In this document: piece after piece, positions 16,870 through 26,026 of the stretch
Layout of the letters: each line of letters opens with the position of its first letter
Position numbering within the stretch: position 1 is the stretch's first letter
Origin: an uncultured Bacteroidales bacterium
Lineage (GTDB): Bacteria > Bacteroidota > Bacteroidia > Bacteroidales > Paludibacteraceae
Direction: 5' to 3'
NCBI GenBank assembly: GCA_937916355.1
Contig: CALFTM010000098.1
Location: forward strand, 1-35,026
Length of the DNA stretch: 35,026 nt
Notes under the pieces: model-generated
Told to the model about the DNA's origin: nothing
Databases searched by the model: none
What the model saw: the letters and a program-made list of their open reading frames with translations, nothing else
Translations under genes and position numbers: made by a program

Positions 16870-17967
16870 ATGGGATTTAGTAATTTTTTTGCCTTTGTTA
16901 AAAAGGAGTCATTACATATTTTAAGGGATACGAGAACAATGCTTATTGTTATGTGTATTCCCATTTTGTTAATGGTTTTATTTGGATTTGCTATTTCAAC
17001 CGAAGTAAACAACATTAATGTTGCTGTGGTGGCTCCTAATAGAACCGATGGAGTTGAAGAGGCTGTCGATAAGATGGCTCGTAATAACTATTTTTCTTTC
17101 TTTGGCTATATCGACAATTCGGAGATAGATAAATATTTACGTTCCGGTAAAGTGGGGGCTGTGGTTGTCTTTGATAAAGATTTTGATCGATATTTGGCGC
17201 ATTCCTTGAATGGGATTCCGGTGAAACCTATCATTCAAATCATTGTTGATGCCTCCAATGTAAATACGGCCGGCTCTGCCTCACTCTATTTGCAAAATGT
17301 TTTGTTAGATAAGGCTTCGCAACAAATGTTGTTTGAGACAAGGTTGTTGTTTAATCCGCAAATGAAATCGGCCTACAATTTTGTACCAGGAATTATGGGA
17401 CTTGTCTTTATTTTGGTGTGTGCAATGATGACTTCAGTCTCTATTGTCAGAGAAAAAGAGGTTGGGACAATGGAGGTCTTGTTGGTCTCGCCTGTCAGAC
17501 CCTTTAAAATCGTTTTTGCTAAAATGATTCCCTACTTTTTTATATCTTGCATTGTCTTGATATTGATCCTCTTGTTGGCGCGTTATTTGCTTGATGTACC
17601 TATGTCTGGTGGAGTTGGGGGTATTTTTCTCCTCTCGCTGCTATATTTGGTGCTATCCCTCTCTTTAGGACTACTTATCTCTACGATTGCAGAAACGCAG
17701 GTAGCAGCTCTACTTATTTCTGCCATGGTGATGATGATGCCTATTTTGATGCTCTCCGGAATGTTGTTCCCGATTGAAAATTTGCCAACTTTCTTTCAGG
17801 TAGTCTCAAATATTGTCCCTGCACGTTGGTATATAGATGCTATTCGTAAAATGATGATCCAAGGGCTTTCGCTCCTTGATGTGTGGAAAAATTGCTTGAT
17901 ATTGGTGGGTATGACTCTCATGTTGATTGTTGTCTCGCTCAAAAAGTTTAACGATAAACTGGAATAA
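16870..17967 (+). CDS. ABC-2 type permease (YbhS-like)
   Basis: 365 aa from the ATG at 16870, 1 bp after the upstream stop; an in-frame GTG at 16846 would overlap the ATPase gene and is not needed. Topology is typical of ABC-2 exporters with a large periplasmic domain: one N-terminal membrane helix (TMLIVMCIPILLMVLFGFAI), about 140 residues outside, then five or so helices in the C-terminal half. These include the conserved VSIVREKEVGTMEVLLVSPV coupling region and LSGMLFPIENLP. It should dimerise with the following permease and use the two ATPases to export small amphipathic molecules. Substrate unknown. Confidence 0.92.
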   Translation: MGFSNFFAFVKKESLHILRDTRTMLIVMCIPILLMVLFGFAISTEVNNINVAVVAPNRTDGVEEAVDKMARNNYFSFFGYIDNSEIDKYLRSGKVGAVVVFDKDFDRYLAHSLNGIPVKPIIQIIVDASNVNTAGSASLYLQNVLLDKASQQMLFETRLLFNPQMKSAYNFVPGIMGLVFILVCAMMTSVSIVREKEVGTMEVLLVSPVRPFKIVFAKMIPYFFISCIVLILILLLARYLLDVPMSGGVGGIFLLSLLYLVLSLSLGLLISTIAETQVAALLISAMVMMMPILMLSGMLFPIENLPTFFQVVSNIVPARWYIDAIRKMMIQGLSLLDVWKNCLILVGMTLMLIVVSLKKFNDKLE

Positions 17968-17971
17968 TAGT

Positions 17972-19075
17972 ATGAGAGCTTTCGTTGTATTACTTCAAAA
18001 AGAGTTTTTGCAAATTCGGCGAAATTCTTTCCTTCCGAAACTGATAATTGTATTCCCGATTATGGTAATGCTCCTTATGCCGCTTATCATGACCATGGAT
18101 GTGCGTAATGTTAATGTGGCTTGGGTCGATCAGGATCAATCTTCCACATCTGCTCGTATCGCTTCTCATATCAATGCTTCAGACTATCTCTTTTTATCTC
18201 TTGCAACAACAGAATATCCCGAGGCATTATTTGCTTTAGAACGGGGAGAGGTGGATGTAATTGTGCAAGTGCCTAATCGCTTTGAACAATCTCTGATGTT
18301 GGAGTCCCCTATGAAAATTGGTGTAACGGCTAATGCTGTTAATGCTACAAAAGGGGCATTGGGTATGCAATATGTTGTGCAGACGATTGCTTTCTCCTTG
18401 TCGGAACTAACAGAAGAGGCCGGTAGAACCAATGTGTCGGAACTAATATCCATCGAAAATCGCTTTAATCCAACTCTCAACTATAGACATTATATGATTC
18501 CGGCATTGATGATTATCCTCTTTATCTTGATATGCGGATTCCTTCCTGCTCTTAGTATTGTTGGAGAAAAGGAGAAGGGTACAATTGAGCAGATTAATGT
18601 AACTCCTGTCTCTCGATTGGTTTTTACGCTCTCAAAACTTATCCCGTACTGGATAATCGGAATGTTTGTCCTTACTATTGCGATGATTGTGGCCAAACTT
18701 GTTTATGGATTATCTCCCGTTGGAAATGTCGGACTCATCTATTTAGGGGCTGCTCTATTTATACTGGTTATCTCTGGTTTTAGCCTTACTATCGCAAACT
18801 TGTCTGAGACAATGCAACAAACCATGTTTGTGATGTTCTTTTTTATCATGAATTTTATGTTGCTTAGCGGTTTACTTACTCCGGTTGATTCTATGCCTCT
18901 TTGGGCGCAAAATATCACATTGTTTCTTCCTCCTCGTTATTTCGTGGATATCCTGCGTGCTGTCTATTTAAAAGGGGCCGGTTTTGTTGATTTGCAGAGT
19001 TCATACTTTGCCTTGCTTCTTTTCGCTCTCTTTTTTAATTTCTTGGCGATAGTGACTTACAAAAAGAGAAGTTAA
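17972..19075 (+). CDS. ABC-2 type permease (YbhR-like), last gene of the efflux operon
   Basis: 367 aa from the ATG at 17972, 4 bp after the preceding stop; an upstream in-frame start at 17927 would overlap the previous gene and adds no membrane or signal features. It has the same architecture as its neighbour: N-terminal helix (LIIVFPIMVMLLMPLIMTM), periplasmic domain, then helices beginning with YMIPALMIILFILICGFLPA and the coupling sequence VGEKEKGTIEQINVTPV. It is a paralogue of the previous gene and presumably the other half of a heterodimeric channel. The two genes match ybhS/ybhR in order. Confidence 0.92.
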   Translation: MRAFVVLLQKEFLQIRRNSFLPKLIIVFPIMVMLLMPLIMTMDVRNVNVAWVDQDQSSTSARIASHINASDYLFLSLATTEYPEALFALERGEVDVIVQVPNRFEQSLMLESPMKIGVTANAVNATKGALGMQYVVQTIAFSLSELTEEAGRTNVSELISIENRFNPTLNYRHYMIPALMIILFILICGFLPALSIVGEKEKGTIEQINVTPVSRLVFTLSKLIPYWIIGMFVLTIAMIVAKLVYGLSPVGNVGLIYLGAALFILVISGFSLTIANLSETMQQTMFVMFFFIMNFMLLSGLLTPVDSMPLWAQNITLFLPPRYFVDILRAVYLKGAGFVDLQSSYFALLLFALFFNFLAIVTYKKRS

Positions 19076-19204
19076 TGCCCCCCCCAAAAAAAAACGATTC
19101 CGCACAACCTCATACCATCACATATAACCTACAATCGTCAAACTGAAAGAAGAAAAAAAACTTTACTTCTCGCAGTCGTTCTTTATTTTCAAATGAAGGA
19201 AACA

Positions 19205-20047
19205 TCACTCATCTTGCAGCAAACGAATACCCTTCTCTTCAATCACAATCGCACGTTGTCTGTATAGCGTTCCGATTGTCTTTTTAAAACTCTTTTTACT
19301 ACAACCGAACTTATTATAGATTAGTTCAGAATCAGTCTTATCATTGAAAGGTAAAAATCCTCGATTGTTACGCAACTCTTCCAATATCTGTCCGCTCAGT
19401 TCATCAACTACTTTGAAATAGCCTTGCGGTTGAAGTGCCACATCTATTTTACCATCTTCACGCACGTTTTTCACATACCCAACCGTCCGCATTGCAAAAT
19501 CAACACGCTCAAATATTTCATTATGATAAATCAAGCCCCAATACTTATCATCAACAATCACTTGAAATCCTAATGGAGTCTCTTTTGTCACCAAAATATC
19601 TACCTCATCATTTGTTTCATACGGAGGAAACTCCTTTGACAAATGTTCATCCAAATGCATGGTAGCGATTATTTGGTTAGTTTGTTCATCGTAATGAACA
19701 TAAACAAGGTAAGGTCTCCCCTCCCTCACTTTGGCAGTCTGATGTCGATTAGGAAGGAATAACTCCTTTTCAATTCCCCAATCCAATAAAGCACCAGCTG
19801 CATTCACACTTTTCACTGTCATAAAGTCGAATTCTCCATCAACAGCATACGGAAGATAGGTCGTTCCGACTAATTCTCTTTTAGCATCAGGATAGATGAA
19901 AACTGAAATCTCCTCACCCTCTTCTACCCTATTTTTCAAATTACGCTGATGAATAAAGAGCGTCTCTTGTGTTTCAACATTTTCTACAGTAATACCTCTA
20001 TCAGCAATGGTTGAAACTACCATTTTATTTATTTTTCCTACTTTCAT
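19205..20047 (-). CDS. CvfB/YitL-like S1-domain RNA-binding protein
   Basis: 280 aa. Beta-barrel S1-type domains follow one another: residues about 1-60 (KMVVSTIADRGITVEN to LFIHQRNLKNRVEEGEEISV), 70-130 (FMTVKSVNAAGALLDWGIEKE and LFLPNRHQ) and 145-210 (VDILVTKETPLGFQVIVDD). A winged-helix C-terminus includes FNDKTDSELIYNKFGCSKKS. This is the CvfB arrangement (three S1 plus a winged helix), an RNA-binding regulator of virulence-factor expression in staphylococci; its targets in Bacteroidota are unknown. Cytoplasmic. A strong hairpin lies directly upstream of its ATG. Confidence 0.9.
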   Translation of the reverse strand: MKVGKINKMVVSTIADRGITVENVETQETLFIHQRNLKNRVEEGEEISVFIYPDAKRELVGTTYLPYAVDGEFDFMTVKSVNAAGALLDWGIEKELFLPNRHQTAKVREGRPYLVYVHYDEQTNQIIATMHLDEHLSKEFPPYETNDEVDILVTKETPLGFQVIVDDKYWGLIYHNEIFERVDFAMRTVGYVKNVREDGKIDVALQPQGYFKVVDELSGQILEELRNNRGFLPFNDKTDSELIYNKFGCSKKSFKKTIGTLYRQRAIVIEEKGIRLLQDE

Positions 20048-20049
20048 AT

Positions 20050-20094
20050 CTAAAAAAATTTACGGAGGCAGAATGATTCCACCTCCGCAAATTT
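20050..20094 (-). terminator. Hairpin with T-tract between the AsmA and cvfB genes
   Basis: AAATTT-A-CGGAGG and CCTCCG-C-AAATTT (plus strand, 20056-20068 and 20082-20094) give a 12-bp stem with one mismatch. On the minus strand it is followed by a T-tract (20052-20058), as in a Rho-independent terminator of the AsmA gene. It ends only a few bases before the cvfB ATG, and the same strand carries TAAATTTG, a possible -7 box, in its upstream arm. It may therefore both end one transcript and shape the start of the next. Confidence 0.65.
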
Positions 20095-20117
20095 AATCAT
20101 TTATTTTTTTATAACCT

Positions 20118-22970
20118 TTATTTTCCAGCAGAAGCTTTTTCAATTAGGGCATTTCCTGACTTCTCCGCATCGGAAACTAATTTATCACCACTTTTATTTG
20201 CATCAGAAACCATTTTATCAGCTTGCTCTTTAGTCTTTTTCACCAAGGCATCACCAGCTTTTTGAGCAGCAGCCTTCGCTATCGGATTCTTCGCATTTGC
20301 CACATTCTTATCCCTTTCAGCTTCTGCCTTTGCTACCAATTTATCTGCACTCTCTTGAGCTGTAGCGACTAATTTTTCTCTTTGTGCCTGTGCTGCAGCA
20401 ACCAACTTTTCTTTTTGCTCCTTAGCGGCGGCGATAGCAGCCTCTTTTGCCTTATCAACCACTTCGGTAACCTTCTCTTTCACCTGTTCTTTTATAGAAG
20501 ATGCACCAAAGGAAATTTTAGGCTTAGAGAACGTACCACCAATCTTCATGTCGAAAATCAAATCCACCACTTTTGAAACATTTTCTGGCAATTGGATTTT
20601 TGCGACATAATCCAAAGTCTGATCCAATCCCGAAGAACCTGAGACATTCAATTTAGTCATAGAAATCAATGTTTCAAACGGATCAATGTGTAAACGACCA
20701 TCCTTGATTTCAAATGCGATGTTAAGATTTTTCAAATTTGGCTTTTTAAACAAATCCATTCCCGTTTTTTCTGCCAATGCAGAAAATGCTTCTACATTTT
20801 TCAAAGAAATATCCTTAGAATTAAAAGAACCTTTTGCATTTACAGTCTCCAAAACAGGTGTCAATGTAGCATCCATATCAGATTTCAAATCCATAGAGAG
20901 TGAAAAATTCCCCTCCGCATCAGAAAAAAGAGGAACGATTTTCTTTGCGGTCTCAACTGTAGAGAAGACCTCATTGATAACCATATCATTCACATCTAAA
21001 CTGACATCTATTTTAGGATTGAGAGTATCTTGGGTGTCGTATTTTCCTGCTACGCCCAACGATCCTCCCATCGTATTTGCGCTCAACGTGCGAATGTTCG
21101 CAACTGCATCTTTCAAATCCACCAAACCTTTAACTGCCGCCAGCTTCACATTTCCATAACAAATGGTATCAACAGCCACGTCTAATGCAAAATTGATATT
21201 ATCAGGCAATGCGACTGATGATGAACCCTCTGCTGCCGGAGTCTCTTCTGCTACTGTTTCTGCCTCTTCCTCAGAAGTACCCAATAACTGGTTTACATCG
21301 ATTTTTTTAGACTGCACAGCCAATGCACCTTTTATGGTTTCTCCTCGCGTAACAAACTGGATGAAATGTTGCAATTTTCCATTCAAAGAGAGGTCTGATT
21401 TACCTAAAGCCAAATCTGCCTTCAAATTGACATTTTCAGAAGAAAAACCTAAATCAGCACTGTTCACCTCTACATCATAATCTAACGACTGGGTCTTTAA
21501 AACAAAGTCCGCCAACTTTAATGAGCCATCAATATTAAACAACTCATATCTGTTTTGATCAATGTACGACATTTTTCCGCCAGCCTTCAGTGCTGCAGTA
21601 AAAATTCCCTGCAGATCCATATCCTCCAATTTCACCACCTTTGAAACATTCGCTAAATTGATCGTACCATCGGCTGTAGCATTGAAATCGGGGTCTGATA
21701 TCGGATTTTTCAATCCAAAAGTGAGTGCAAACGGACTTTCCATCATAGAGAAACTTAAATTAGGCACTTGCACCTCCGTTAAATCCACATCACCTCCGGG
21801 ATTTTTCACATTTGCCGTGATATTAATATTTTTCATAGCACCCGGCAAATCTGGATATTTAAACATCGCATCAACGATATTAAGTTGCGCATCCAAATTA
21901 GGGATTGTATCTCCTTTCAAACGTCCCTTCGCTGTTGCAGACAAGGAGACTTCTCCTGATGTTTGCAAAGACTCAAAATCCTTGGCATAAATAACAGGAA
22001 TCAAAGAGAGAATCTGCTTGAAATCAATGGATGGTGTATTTATTTTCAAATCCATATCAGTTGTCGTAGAATCCACCAACTGGACAAAACCTTCAAAATT
22101 AGCAGAGATTTCATTTAGACTAATACGATTTTCTCCAAACGAATATTTATTGCTGTCCAAATCCGCCACCAATTTAATATCGGAAGAGATTTGTGCTTTA
22201 GACAAATAAGGGACACCTCCCATGTTGAATGAGGTAGAATCTACATTCAGAGCCAAATCCATTCTTGAGACACGGTCACTTACCGTTCCTCCGAATTTTA
22301 AATTAACATTATCTAAAGCAGCACTCATATCCCCACTTGAATAGTCGGAATAGGAGACTTTGTCAATGAGCAACTGCAAATCATCAATATTCACTAATGT
22401 TTCCAAATCTAATGCGACATCACCTTCCAAATCCAAATCAATACCCTCGACTGAGGCCGACATACTATCTGGCACACTATTATATGAAGCACATAAGTTT
22501 TTCACCACCAACTCGTCTAAACCCAATTTTATTGGAGAAGAAGCGGTCGTATCCTCAACCTCTTCCTCCGAATCAGCTGGTTTCATAATATCCCAATTCG
22601 CCAATGAATCAGCATTAACGATTATCTTTGCAGAAGGGTTTATCAATTCAATTTTGTTAATTTCGTACGACTCTTTGAAAAGGCTCGCAAGATTGATTAC
22701 GACATTCAAATCCTCCACATTCACCAACGTATCGTTTTCAAAAGGAGCAACACCTACAATTCCAAAATTCTCCACAGAAAGCGTAGCATGAGGGAAATTA
22801 GAGAAGAAGCCCAGAGAAAAATCCTCCAAATAGAGAGTAGCATTCAACATGGAACTTACCTCAGAAACCAATACATCCTTCACTTTGTCTTTAAACAAAG
22901 AAGGTAGAATCAGTAATGCACCTAAAACAACAGCGATAATGATACCGCAAATTTTTAAAATTTTCTTCAT
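20118..22970 (-). CDS. Large AsmA-family protein with 11-residue-repeat C-terminal tail
   Basis: 950 aa. One N-terminal membrane helix (KICGIIIAVVLGALLILPSLF) anchors a large periplasmic beta-rich region. The AsmA hallmark LYLEDFSLGFFSNFPHATLS is at about residues 47-66, and an AsmA-like C-terminal domain with DISLKNVEAFSALAEKTGMD and LNIAFEIKDGRLHIDPF lies about residues 680-800. AsmA-like proteins are thought to form long lipid-transfer grooves between the inner and outer membranes. After about residue 815 the sequence becomes Ala/Lys/Glu-rich with repeats such as EKLVAAAQAQR, EKLVATAQESA and DKLVAKAEAER. Its promoter is at 23022-23053. A linker near residues 140-150 is acidic (DSEEEVEDTT). 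Confidence 0.88.
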   Translation of the reverse strand: MKKILKICGIIIAVVLGALLILPSLFKDKVKDVLVSEVSSMLNATLYLEDFSLGFFSNFPHATLSVENFGIVGVAPFENDTLVNVEDLNVVINLASLFKESYEINKIELINPSAKIIVNADSLANWDIMKPADSEEEVEDTTASSPIKLGLDELVVKNLCASYNSVPDSMSASVEGIDLDLEGDVALDLETLVNIDDLQLLIDKVSYSDYSSGDMSAALDNVNLKFGGTVSDRVSRMDLALNVDSTSFNMGGVPYLSKAQISSDIKLVADLDSNKYSFGENRISLNEISANFEGFVQLVDSTTTDMDLKINTPSIDFKQILSLIPVIYAKDFESLQTSGEVSLSATAKGRLKGDTIPNLDAQLNIVDAMFKYPDLPGAMKNINITANVKNPGGDVDLTEVQVPNLSFSMMESPFALTFGLKNPISDPDFNATADGTINLANVSKVVKLEDMDLQGIFTAALKAGGKMSYIDQNRYELFNIDGSLKLADFVLKTQSLDYDVEVNSADLGFSSENVNLKADLALGKSDLSLNGKLQHFIQFVTRGETIKGALAVQSKKIDVNQLLGTSEEEAETVAEETPAAEGSSSVALPDNINFALDVAVDTICYGNVKLAAVKGLVDLKDAVANIRTLSANTMGGSLGVAGKYDTQDTLNPKIDVSLDVNDMVINEVFSTVETAKKIVPLFSDAEGNFSLSMDLKSDMDATLTPVLETVNAKGSFNSKDISLKNVEAFSALAEKTGMDLFKKPNLKNLNIAFEIKDGRLHIDPFETLISMTKLNVSGSSGLDQTLDYVAKIQLPENVSKVVDLIFDMKIGGTFSKPKISFGASSIKEQVKEKVTEVVDKAKEAAIAAAKEQKEKLVAAAQAQREKLVATAQESADKLVAKAEAERDKNVANAKNPIAKAAAQKAGDALVKKTKEQADKMVSDANKSGDKLVSDAEKSGNALIEKASAGK
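20121..20411 (-). repeat. Hendecad (11-residue) protein repeats in the AsmA tail
   Basis: The last 97 codons encode at least seven units of 11 residues: EKLVAAAQAQR, EKLVATAQESA, DKLVAKAEAER, DKNVANAKNPI, then after a 10-residue break ALVKKTKEQAD, KMVSDANKSGD, KLVSDAEKSGN. An 11-residue period suits a straight amphipathic helix lying on a membrane surface (as in apolipoproteins, LEA proteins and synuclein) or a right-handed coiled coil. Confidence 0.75.
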
Positions 22971-23021
22971 GAGAATTTACCTTTAGAAGATGGTTTAAAA
23001 TACGTTACAAAATACACACTA

Positions 23022-23053
23022 CAAAGATAGAAAGCTCTTTTTAAAAACACAAA
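23022..23053 (-). promoter_or_regulatory. Bacteroidota-type promoter of the AsmA-family gene
   Basis: On the minus strand TTTG (23050-23053), a 20-nt spacer and TATCTTTG (23022-23029) match the consensus. The leader before the ATG at 22970 would be about 45 nt. Confidence 0.75.
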
Positions 23054-23132
23054 ATAAATGACTAAAAGGTTATGTCCATTTTTTTAAACTTGCACCCCAA
23101 ATAGTCAAAAACCAAAGTCCAATAATTTTTCA

Positions 23133-24374
23133 TCACTTCAGCATCGTATAGACCAATTCGGACAATTTCTGTTCATCAAACACCTCTGCGCAAACCTCTC
23201 TCAATTGCTCAGAATTTATTTTTTCTAACTGTAGACCAATATTTTCTAATGTCTCAAACGAATTAAAGTAGAGGAAACTTTTCGCTAATGAAAGAATTAA
23301 GTTCTCCCTATTCTCTTGAGAAATCGCCATCTGACCCATCAATTGTTTTTTGCAACGTTCCAGTTGAGTGCGAGTCAACGTCTGAGTACTCAATCTCGTC
23401 AGTTCTCCTCGAACCAGTTCTGTGCAACGTTCTCTATTGCGCTCGTCCGTACCGAAATAGATGGTAAATATTCCACTATCAGAATATGAAGTGTATGAAG
23501 ATTCTACATTATACGCCATTCCATTTTTCTCCCTCAACAAAATATTCAGACGACTGTTCATCGACGGTCCTCCTAAAATATTATTCACCAACGCCAAAGG
23601 CAATCGCTTATCTTCCGACAACTCATAACCAATCCCCCCTATCATCACATGCGCTTGAGAAGTGTGTTTTTTTACTATTTTCTGAAAAGGATGGTAAGAG
23701 AGGCAAATTTTATTTTTCTCCTCGCTTTTTTTCTCTTCTACATCGCCAAAATATTTTTCAGCCCAATGAAGGACTTTCTTAAAGGGCAATTTTCCTAAAG
23801 AAAAAAAGAGTATCTTATCAGTGCAATAAGTTCTTTTTACAAAAGAGACACAATCTTCGGTCTTATATTTTTTCAACCTTTTAGCATCTCCCAAAATATT
23901 CCGACCCAACGGAGTACCTTGAAACAGGTTTTCTTCAAATTCATCATAGATGAGTTCTGATGGGGTGTCTTTGTAAGAATGGATCTCATCAATGATGACA
24001 TCAACTTCTTTGTCCAACTCTTTCTGAGGGAAAGTAGAATGGAAGACTATATCGGAACACAACTCCATGGCACGTTCATAGTCTTCTTTTAACATATTAG
24101 CGTAAACAAACGTTTCCTCTTTTGTCGTATAGGCATTCAATTCACCTCCTAAAGAGTCCAGACGATTCAATATGTGCCACGAACGTCTCTTCTGCGTTCC
24201 CTTGAAAAGTGTATGTTCAATGTAATGCGCCATACCCGACTCACTATCTAATTCATCACGAGTCCCAACATTGATGGCAAATCCACAATAAGCAACCGGT
24301 GAATCATCATAAAGATGAACCACCCGAATACCATTGGATAGCACACAACTGAATATGTCGTTTTCTAAATCCAT
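23133..24374 (-). CDS. M16 family zinc peptidase (processing-peptidase-like)
   Basis: 413 aa from the ATG at 24374, which is preceded by AAGGTGAGG; an in-frame GTG at 24386 would place the start inside that purine-rich stretch. The inverted zinc motif is HYIEH (His50, Glu53, His54), with downstream Glu123 and Glu130 (KEVDVIIDEI) at the spacing used by the pitrilysin/insulinase family, so the active site is complete. The C-terminal M16 domain contains GGPSMNSRLNILLREKNGMA and YSDSGIFTIYFGTD. There is no signal peptide, suggesting a cytoplasmic enzyme like YmxG/PqqL relatives. Such enzymes degrade or process peptides of about 20-70 residues. It follows the DUF3109 gene by 36 bp. Confidence 0.92.
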   Translation of the reverse strand: MDLENDIFSCVLSNGIRVVHLYDDSPVAYCGFAINVGTRDELDSESGMAHYIEHTLFKGTQKRRSWHILNRLDSLGGELNAYTTKEETFVYANMLKEDYERAMELCSDIVFHSTFPQKELDKEVDVIIDEIHSYKDTPSELIYDEFEENLFQGTPLGRNILGDAKRLKKYKTEDCVSFVKRTYCTDKILFFSLGKLPFKKVLHWAEKYFGDVEEKKSEEKNKICLSYHPFQKIVKKHTSQAHVMIGGIGYELSEDKRLPLALVNNILGGPSMNSRLNILLREKNGMAYNVESSYTSYSDSGIFTIYFGTDERNRERCTELVRGELTRLSTQTLTRTQLERCKKQLMGQMAISQENRENLILSLAKSFLYFNSFETLENIGLQLEKINSEQLREVCAEVFDEQKLSELVYTMLK

Positions 24375-24410
24375 AAAACACCTCACCTTTGAGTTTCAAC
24401 AAAATATCAC

Positions 24411-24995
24411 CTATCCCTTCAACTGCTTAATTTCTTCTGCCGCAATGCACAACTGCTCATACCAAGCTTCCCCAAAACGACGGATAAGGGGTTCTTTCAA
24501 AAACTGGTACACAGGGATATTCTTTTCTTTCCCGAAATCGACTGCGCATCGACATATTTTCCAGCTATGGACGTTCACTGCAACCGTACCATTTGACAAA
24601 TTATCCAAACGAACGGGGTATAAATGACAAGAGATTGGTTTGTAAAAATCAGACTTCCCTTCTCTGTAAGCTTTTTCTAAAGCACATTTACAAATACCTT
24701 TTTCATCGAAATAGGTAAAGACACATTCTGCTCCATCCACAATGGAGGTTACCTTGTCTCCGTCTTCATCGACATAATAAACACCTTGCTTACGAATCAA
24801 CTCCTTGGACTTTTCTGACAAATCGTCCCATACCACTGGTAGTAATGACTCTATTTTAGGGATCTCCTCATCCTCCAACGGAGCACCGGAGTCACCTTCC
24901 ACACAACATATTCCCTTGCAAGTGGACAAGTCGCAACAAAATTTTTTTTCAAATAAATCTGTTGAAATGACAGTGTCATCAATCTGAATCATCAT
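24411..24995 (-). CDS. DUF3109 family protein (cysteine-rich, YkgJ-like)
   Basis: 194 aa, typical of DUF3109. Cysteines cluster near the N-terminus (KFCCDLSTCKGICCVEGDSGAPL) and recur in GICKCALEKA, KPISCHLYPVR and WKICRCAVDF. This pattern is shared with the YkgJ/zinc-or-iron-binding CxxCxxCC families and implies a bound metal or Fe-S cluster. Cytoplasmic; biochemical role not known. It is the first gene of a two-gene unit with the M16 peptidase; a -7-like box TATCTTTG lies 22 nt upstream on the minus strand (25017-25024). Confidence 0.88.
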   Translation of the reverse strand: MMIQIDDTVISTDLFEKKFCCDLSTCKGICCVEGDSGAPLEDEEIPKIESLLPVVWDDLSEKSKELIRKQGVYYVDEDGDKVTSIVDGAECVFTYFDEKGICKCALEKAYREGKSDFYKPISCHLYPVRLDNLSNGTVAVNVHSWKICRCAVDFGKEKNIPVYQFLKEPLIRRFGEAWYEQLCIAAEEIKQLKG

Positions 24996-25016
24996 AATCT
25001 TATAAGTTTTAGGCTA

Positions 25017-25054
25017 CAAAGATAGCGAGAAGTATCGAGGAAATACTAAATTTG
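25017..25054. promoter_or_regulatory. Divergent -7 boxes between DUF3109 and the pseudouridine synthase gene
   Basis: On the minus strand TATCTTTG (25017-25024) faces the DUF3109 gene. On the plus strand TAAATTTG (25047-25054) faces the RluA-type gene, 30 nt before its ATG. Both match TAnnTTTG; the -33 boxes are poor. Confidence 0.45.
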
Positions 25055-25083
25055 CAGATATTTTGTTTTTCTAATCTTATTAG

Positions 25084-25983
25084 ATGATGCACACATTCAG
25101 AAAAAAGCGAGAAAGTCGCTCATTTTTTACAGTAAAAGAGGAGACAATCCTTTACGATTTCATTTTTTCCAAAATGGGAGGAATGAGCAAAACGTCTGTC
25201 AAAAACCTTCTTGCAAAAGGACAAGTGAAGGTCAACGATAAAATAGAGACTCAGTACAACCTTCCTCTAAAGCCAAATGATAAAATAGAAATCAATTTCG
25301 TTAAAGCGAGCGTCGGACTGACAAGTTCTAAGTTGTCTCTTATATACGAAGATGACAATCTCATCGTCATCAACAAATCTGCAGGTCTGCTTTCTGTGGC
25401 AACTGATAAACAAGAGAATGAAACCGCTTTCCGAATTGTCATGAATCACATTAAAAAGTTGGATAAAAACAACCGTGTCTACATTACCCACAGATTGGAT
25501 AGGGACATTTCCGGACTTCTGGTTTTTGCAAAGGATAAAGATACTCAAATAATCCTACAAAAGAACTGGCACAAACTGGTCAAAAAAAACAACTATTTGG
25601 CTCTTGTAGAAGGAACGATAGAAAAAGGGAACGGAACAATCCATTCTTGGCTGGTTGAAGAACCGAAGTCGAAGAAGGTCTACTCCTTTGATTTCGACAA
25701 TGGCGGTTTGGAGTCTTTTACTGATTACAAGGTGATAAAACATTTTCCTAAGAACACACTAATGGAAGTCTATCCGAGGACGGGTAGAAAGAACCAAATC
25801 CGTGTTCACATGCAAAGCATCGGACATCCAATCGTAGGCGATAAAAAATATGGTGGTAGCAAATCACCAATCGGACGGGTCGGACTACATGCGTTCCAAC
25901 TGGAATTTATCCATCCTATAACAAAAAAATTAATCACACTGGAGGCTCCGATACCAGAAAAAATGGCTTCATTCAGAGGGTGA
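25084..25983 (+). CDS. RluA-type 23S rRNA/tRNA pseudouridine synthase
   Basis: 299 aa. An N-terminal S4-like RNA-binding domain spans about residues 20-72 (SKTSVKNLLAKGQVKVND). The RluA catalytic domain contains HRLDRDISGLLVFAK with catalytic Asp139, then TGRKNQIRVHMQSIGHPIVG and the C-terminal LHAFQLEFIHPIT. It isomerises uridine to pseudouridine in rRNA or tRNA; RluD, RluC and RluA specificities cannot be separated by eye. The motif reads HRLDRDISG instead of the usual HRLDRxTSG, a conservative change. Two consecutive ATGs (25084 and 25087) are equally good starts. It heads a run of four plus-strand genes with gaps of 25-43 bp. Confidence 0.9.
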   Translation: MMHTFRKKRESRSFFTVKEETILYDFIFSKMGGMSKTSVKNLLAKGQVKVNDKIETQYNLPLKPNDKIEINFVKASVGLTSSKLSLIYEDDNLIVINKSAGLLSVATDKQENETAFRIVMNHIKKLDKNNRVYITHRLDRDISGLLVFAKDKDTQIILQKNWHKLVKKNNYLALVEGTIEKGNGTIHSWLVEEPKSKKVYSFDFDNGGLESFTDYKVIKHFPKNTLMEVYPRTGRKNQIRVHMQSIGHPIVGDKKYGGSKSPIGRVGLHAFQLEFIHPITKKLITLEAPIPEKMASFRG

Positions 25984-26026
25984 AGTCAGTTTAAGTCTGT
26001 AAAAGGAAGAAATCAGCATATAACTT

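Noticed and set aside
20686..22791. Several plus-strand open frames opposite the AsmA gene
   Set aside because: They are serine- and phenylalanine-rich mirrors of the Asp/Leu/Lys-rich AsmA coding strand and show no domain.
24375..24386. GTG start for the M16 peptidase
   Set aside because: It falls in the purine-rich stretch that probably serves as the ribosome site for the ATG at 24374.
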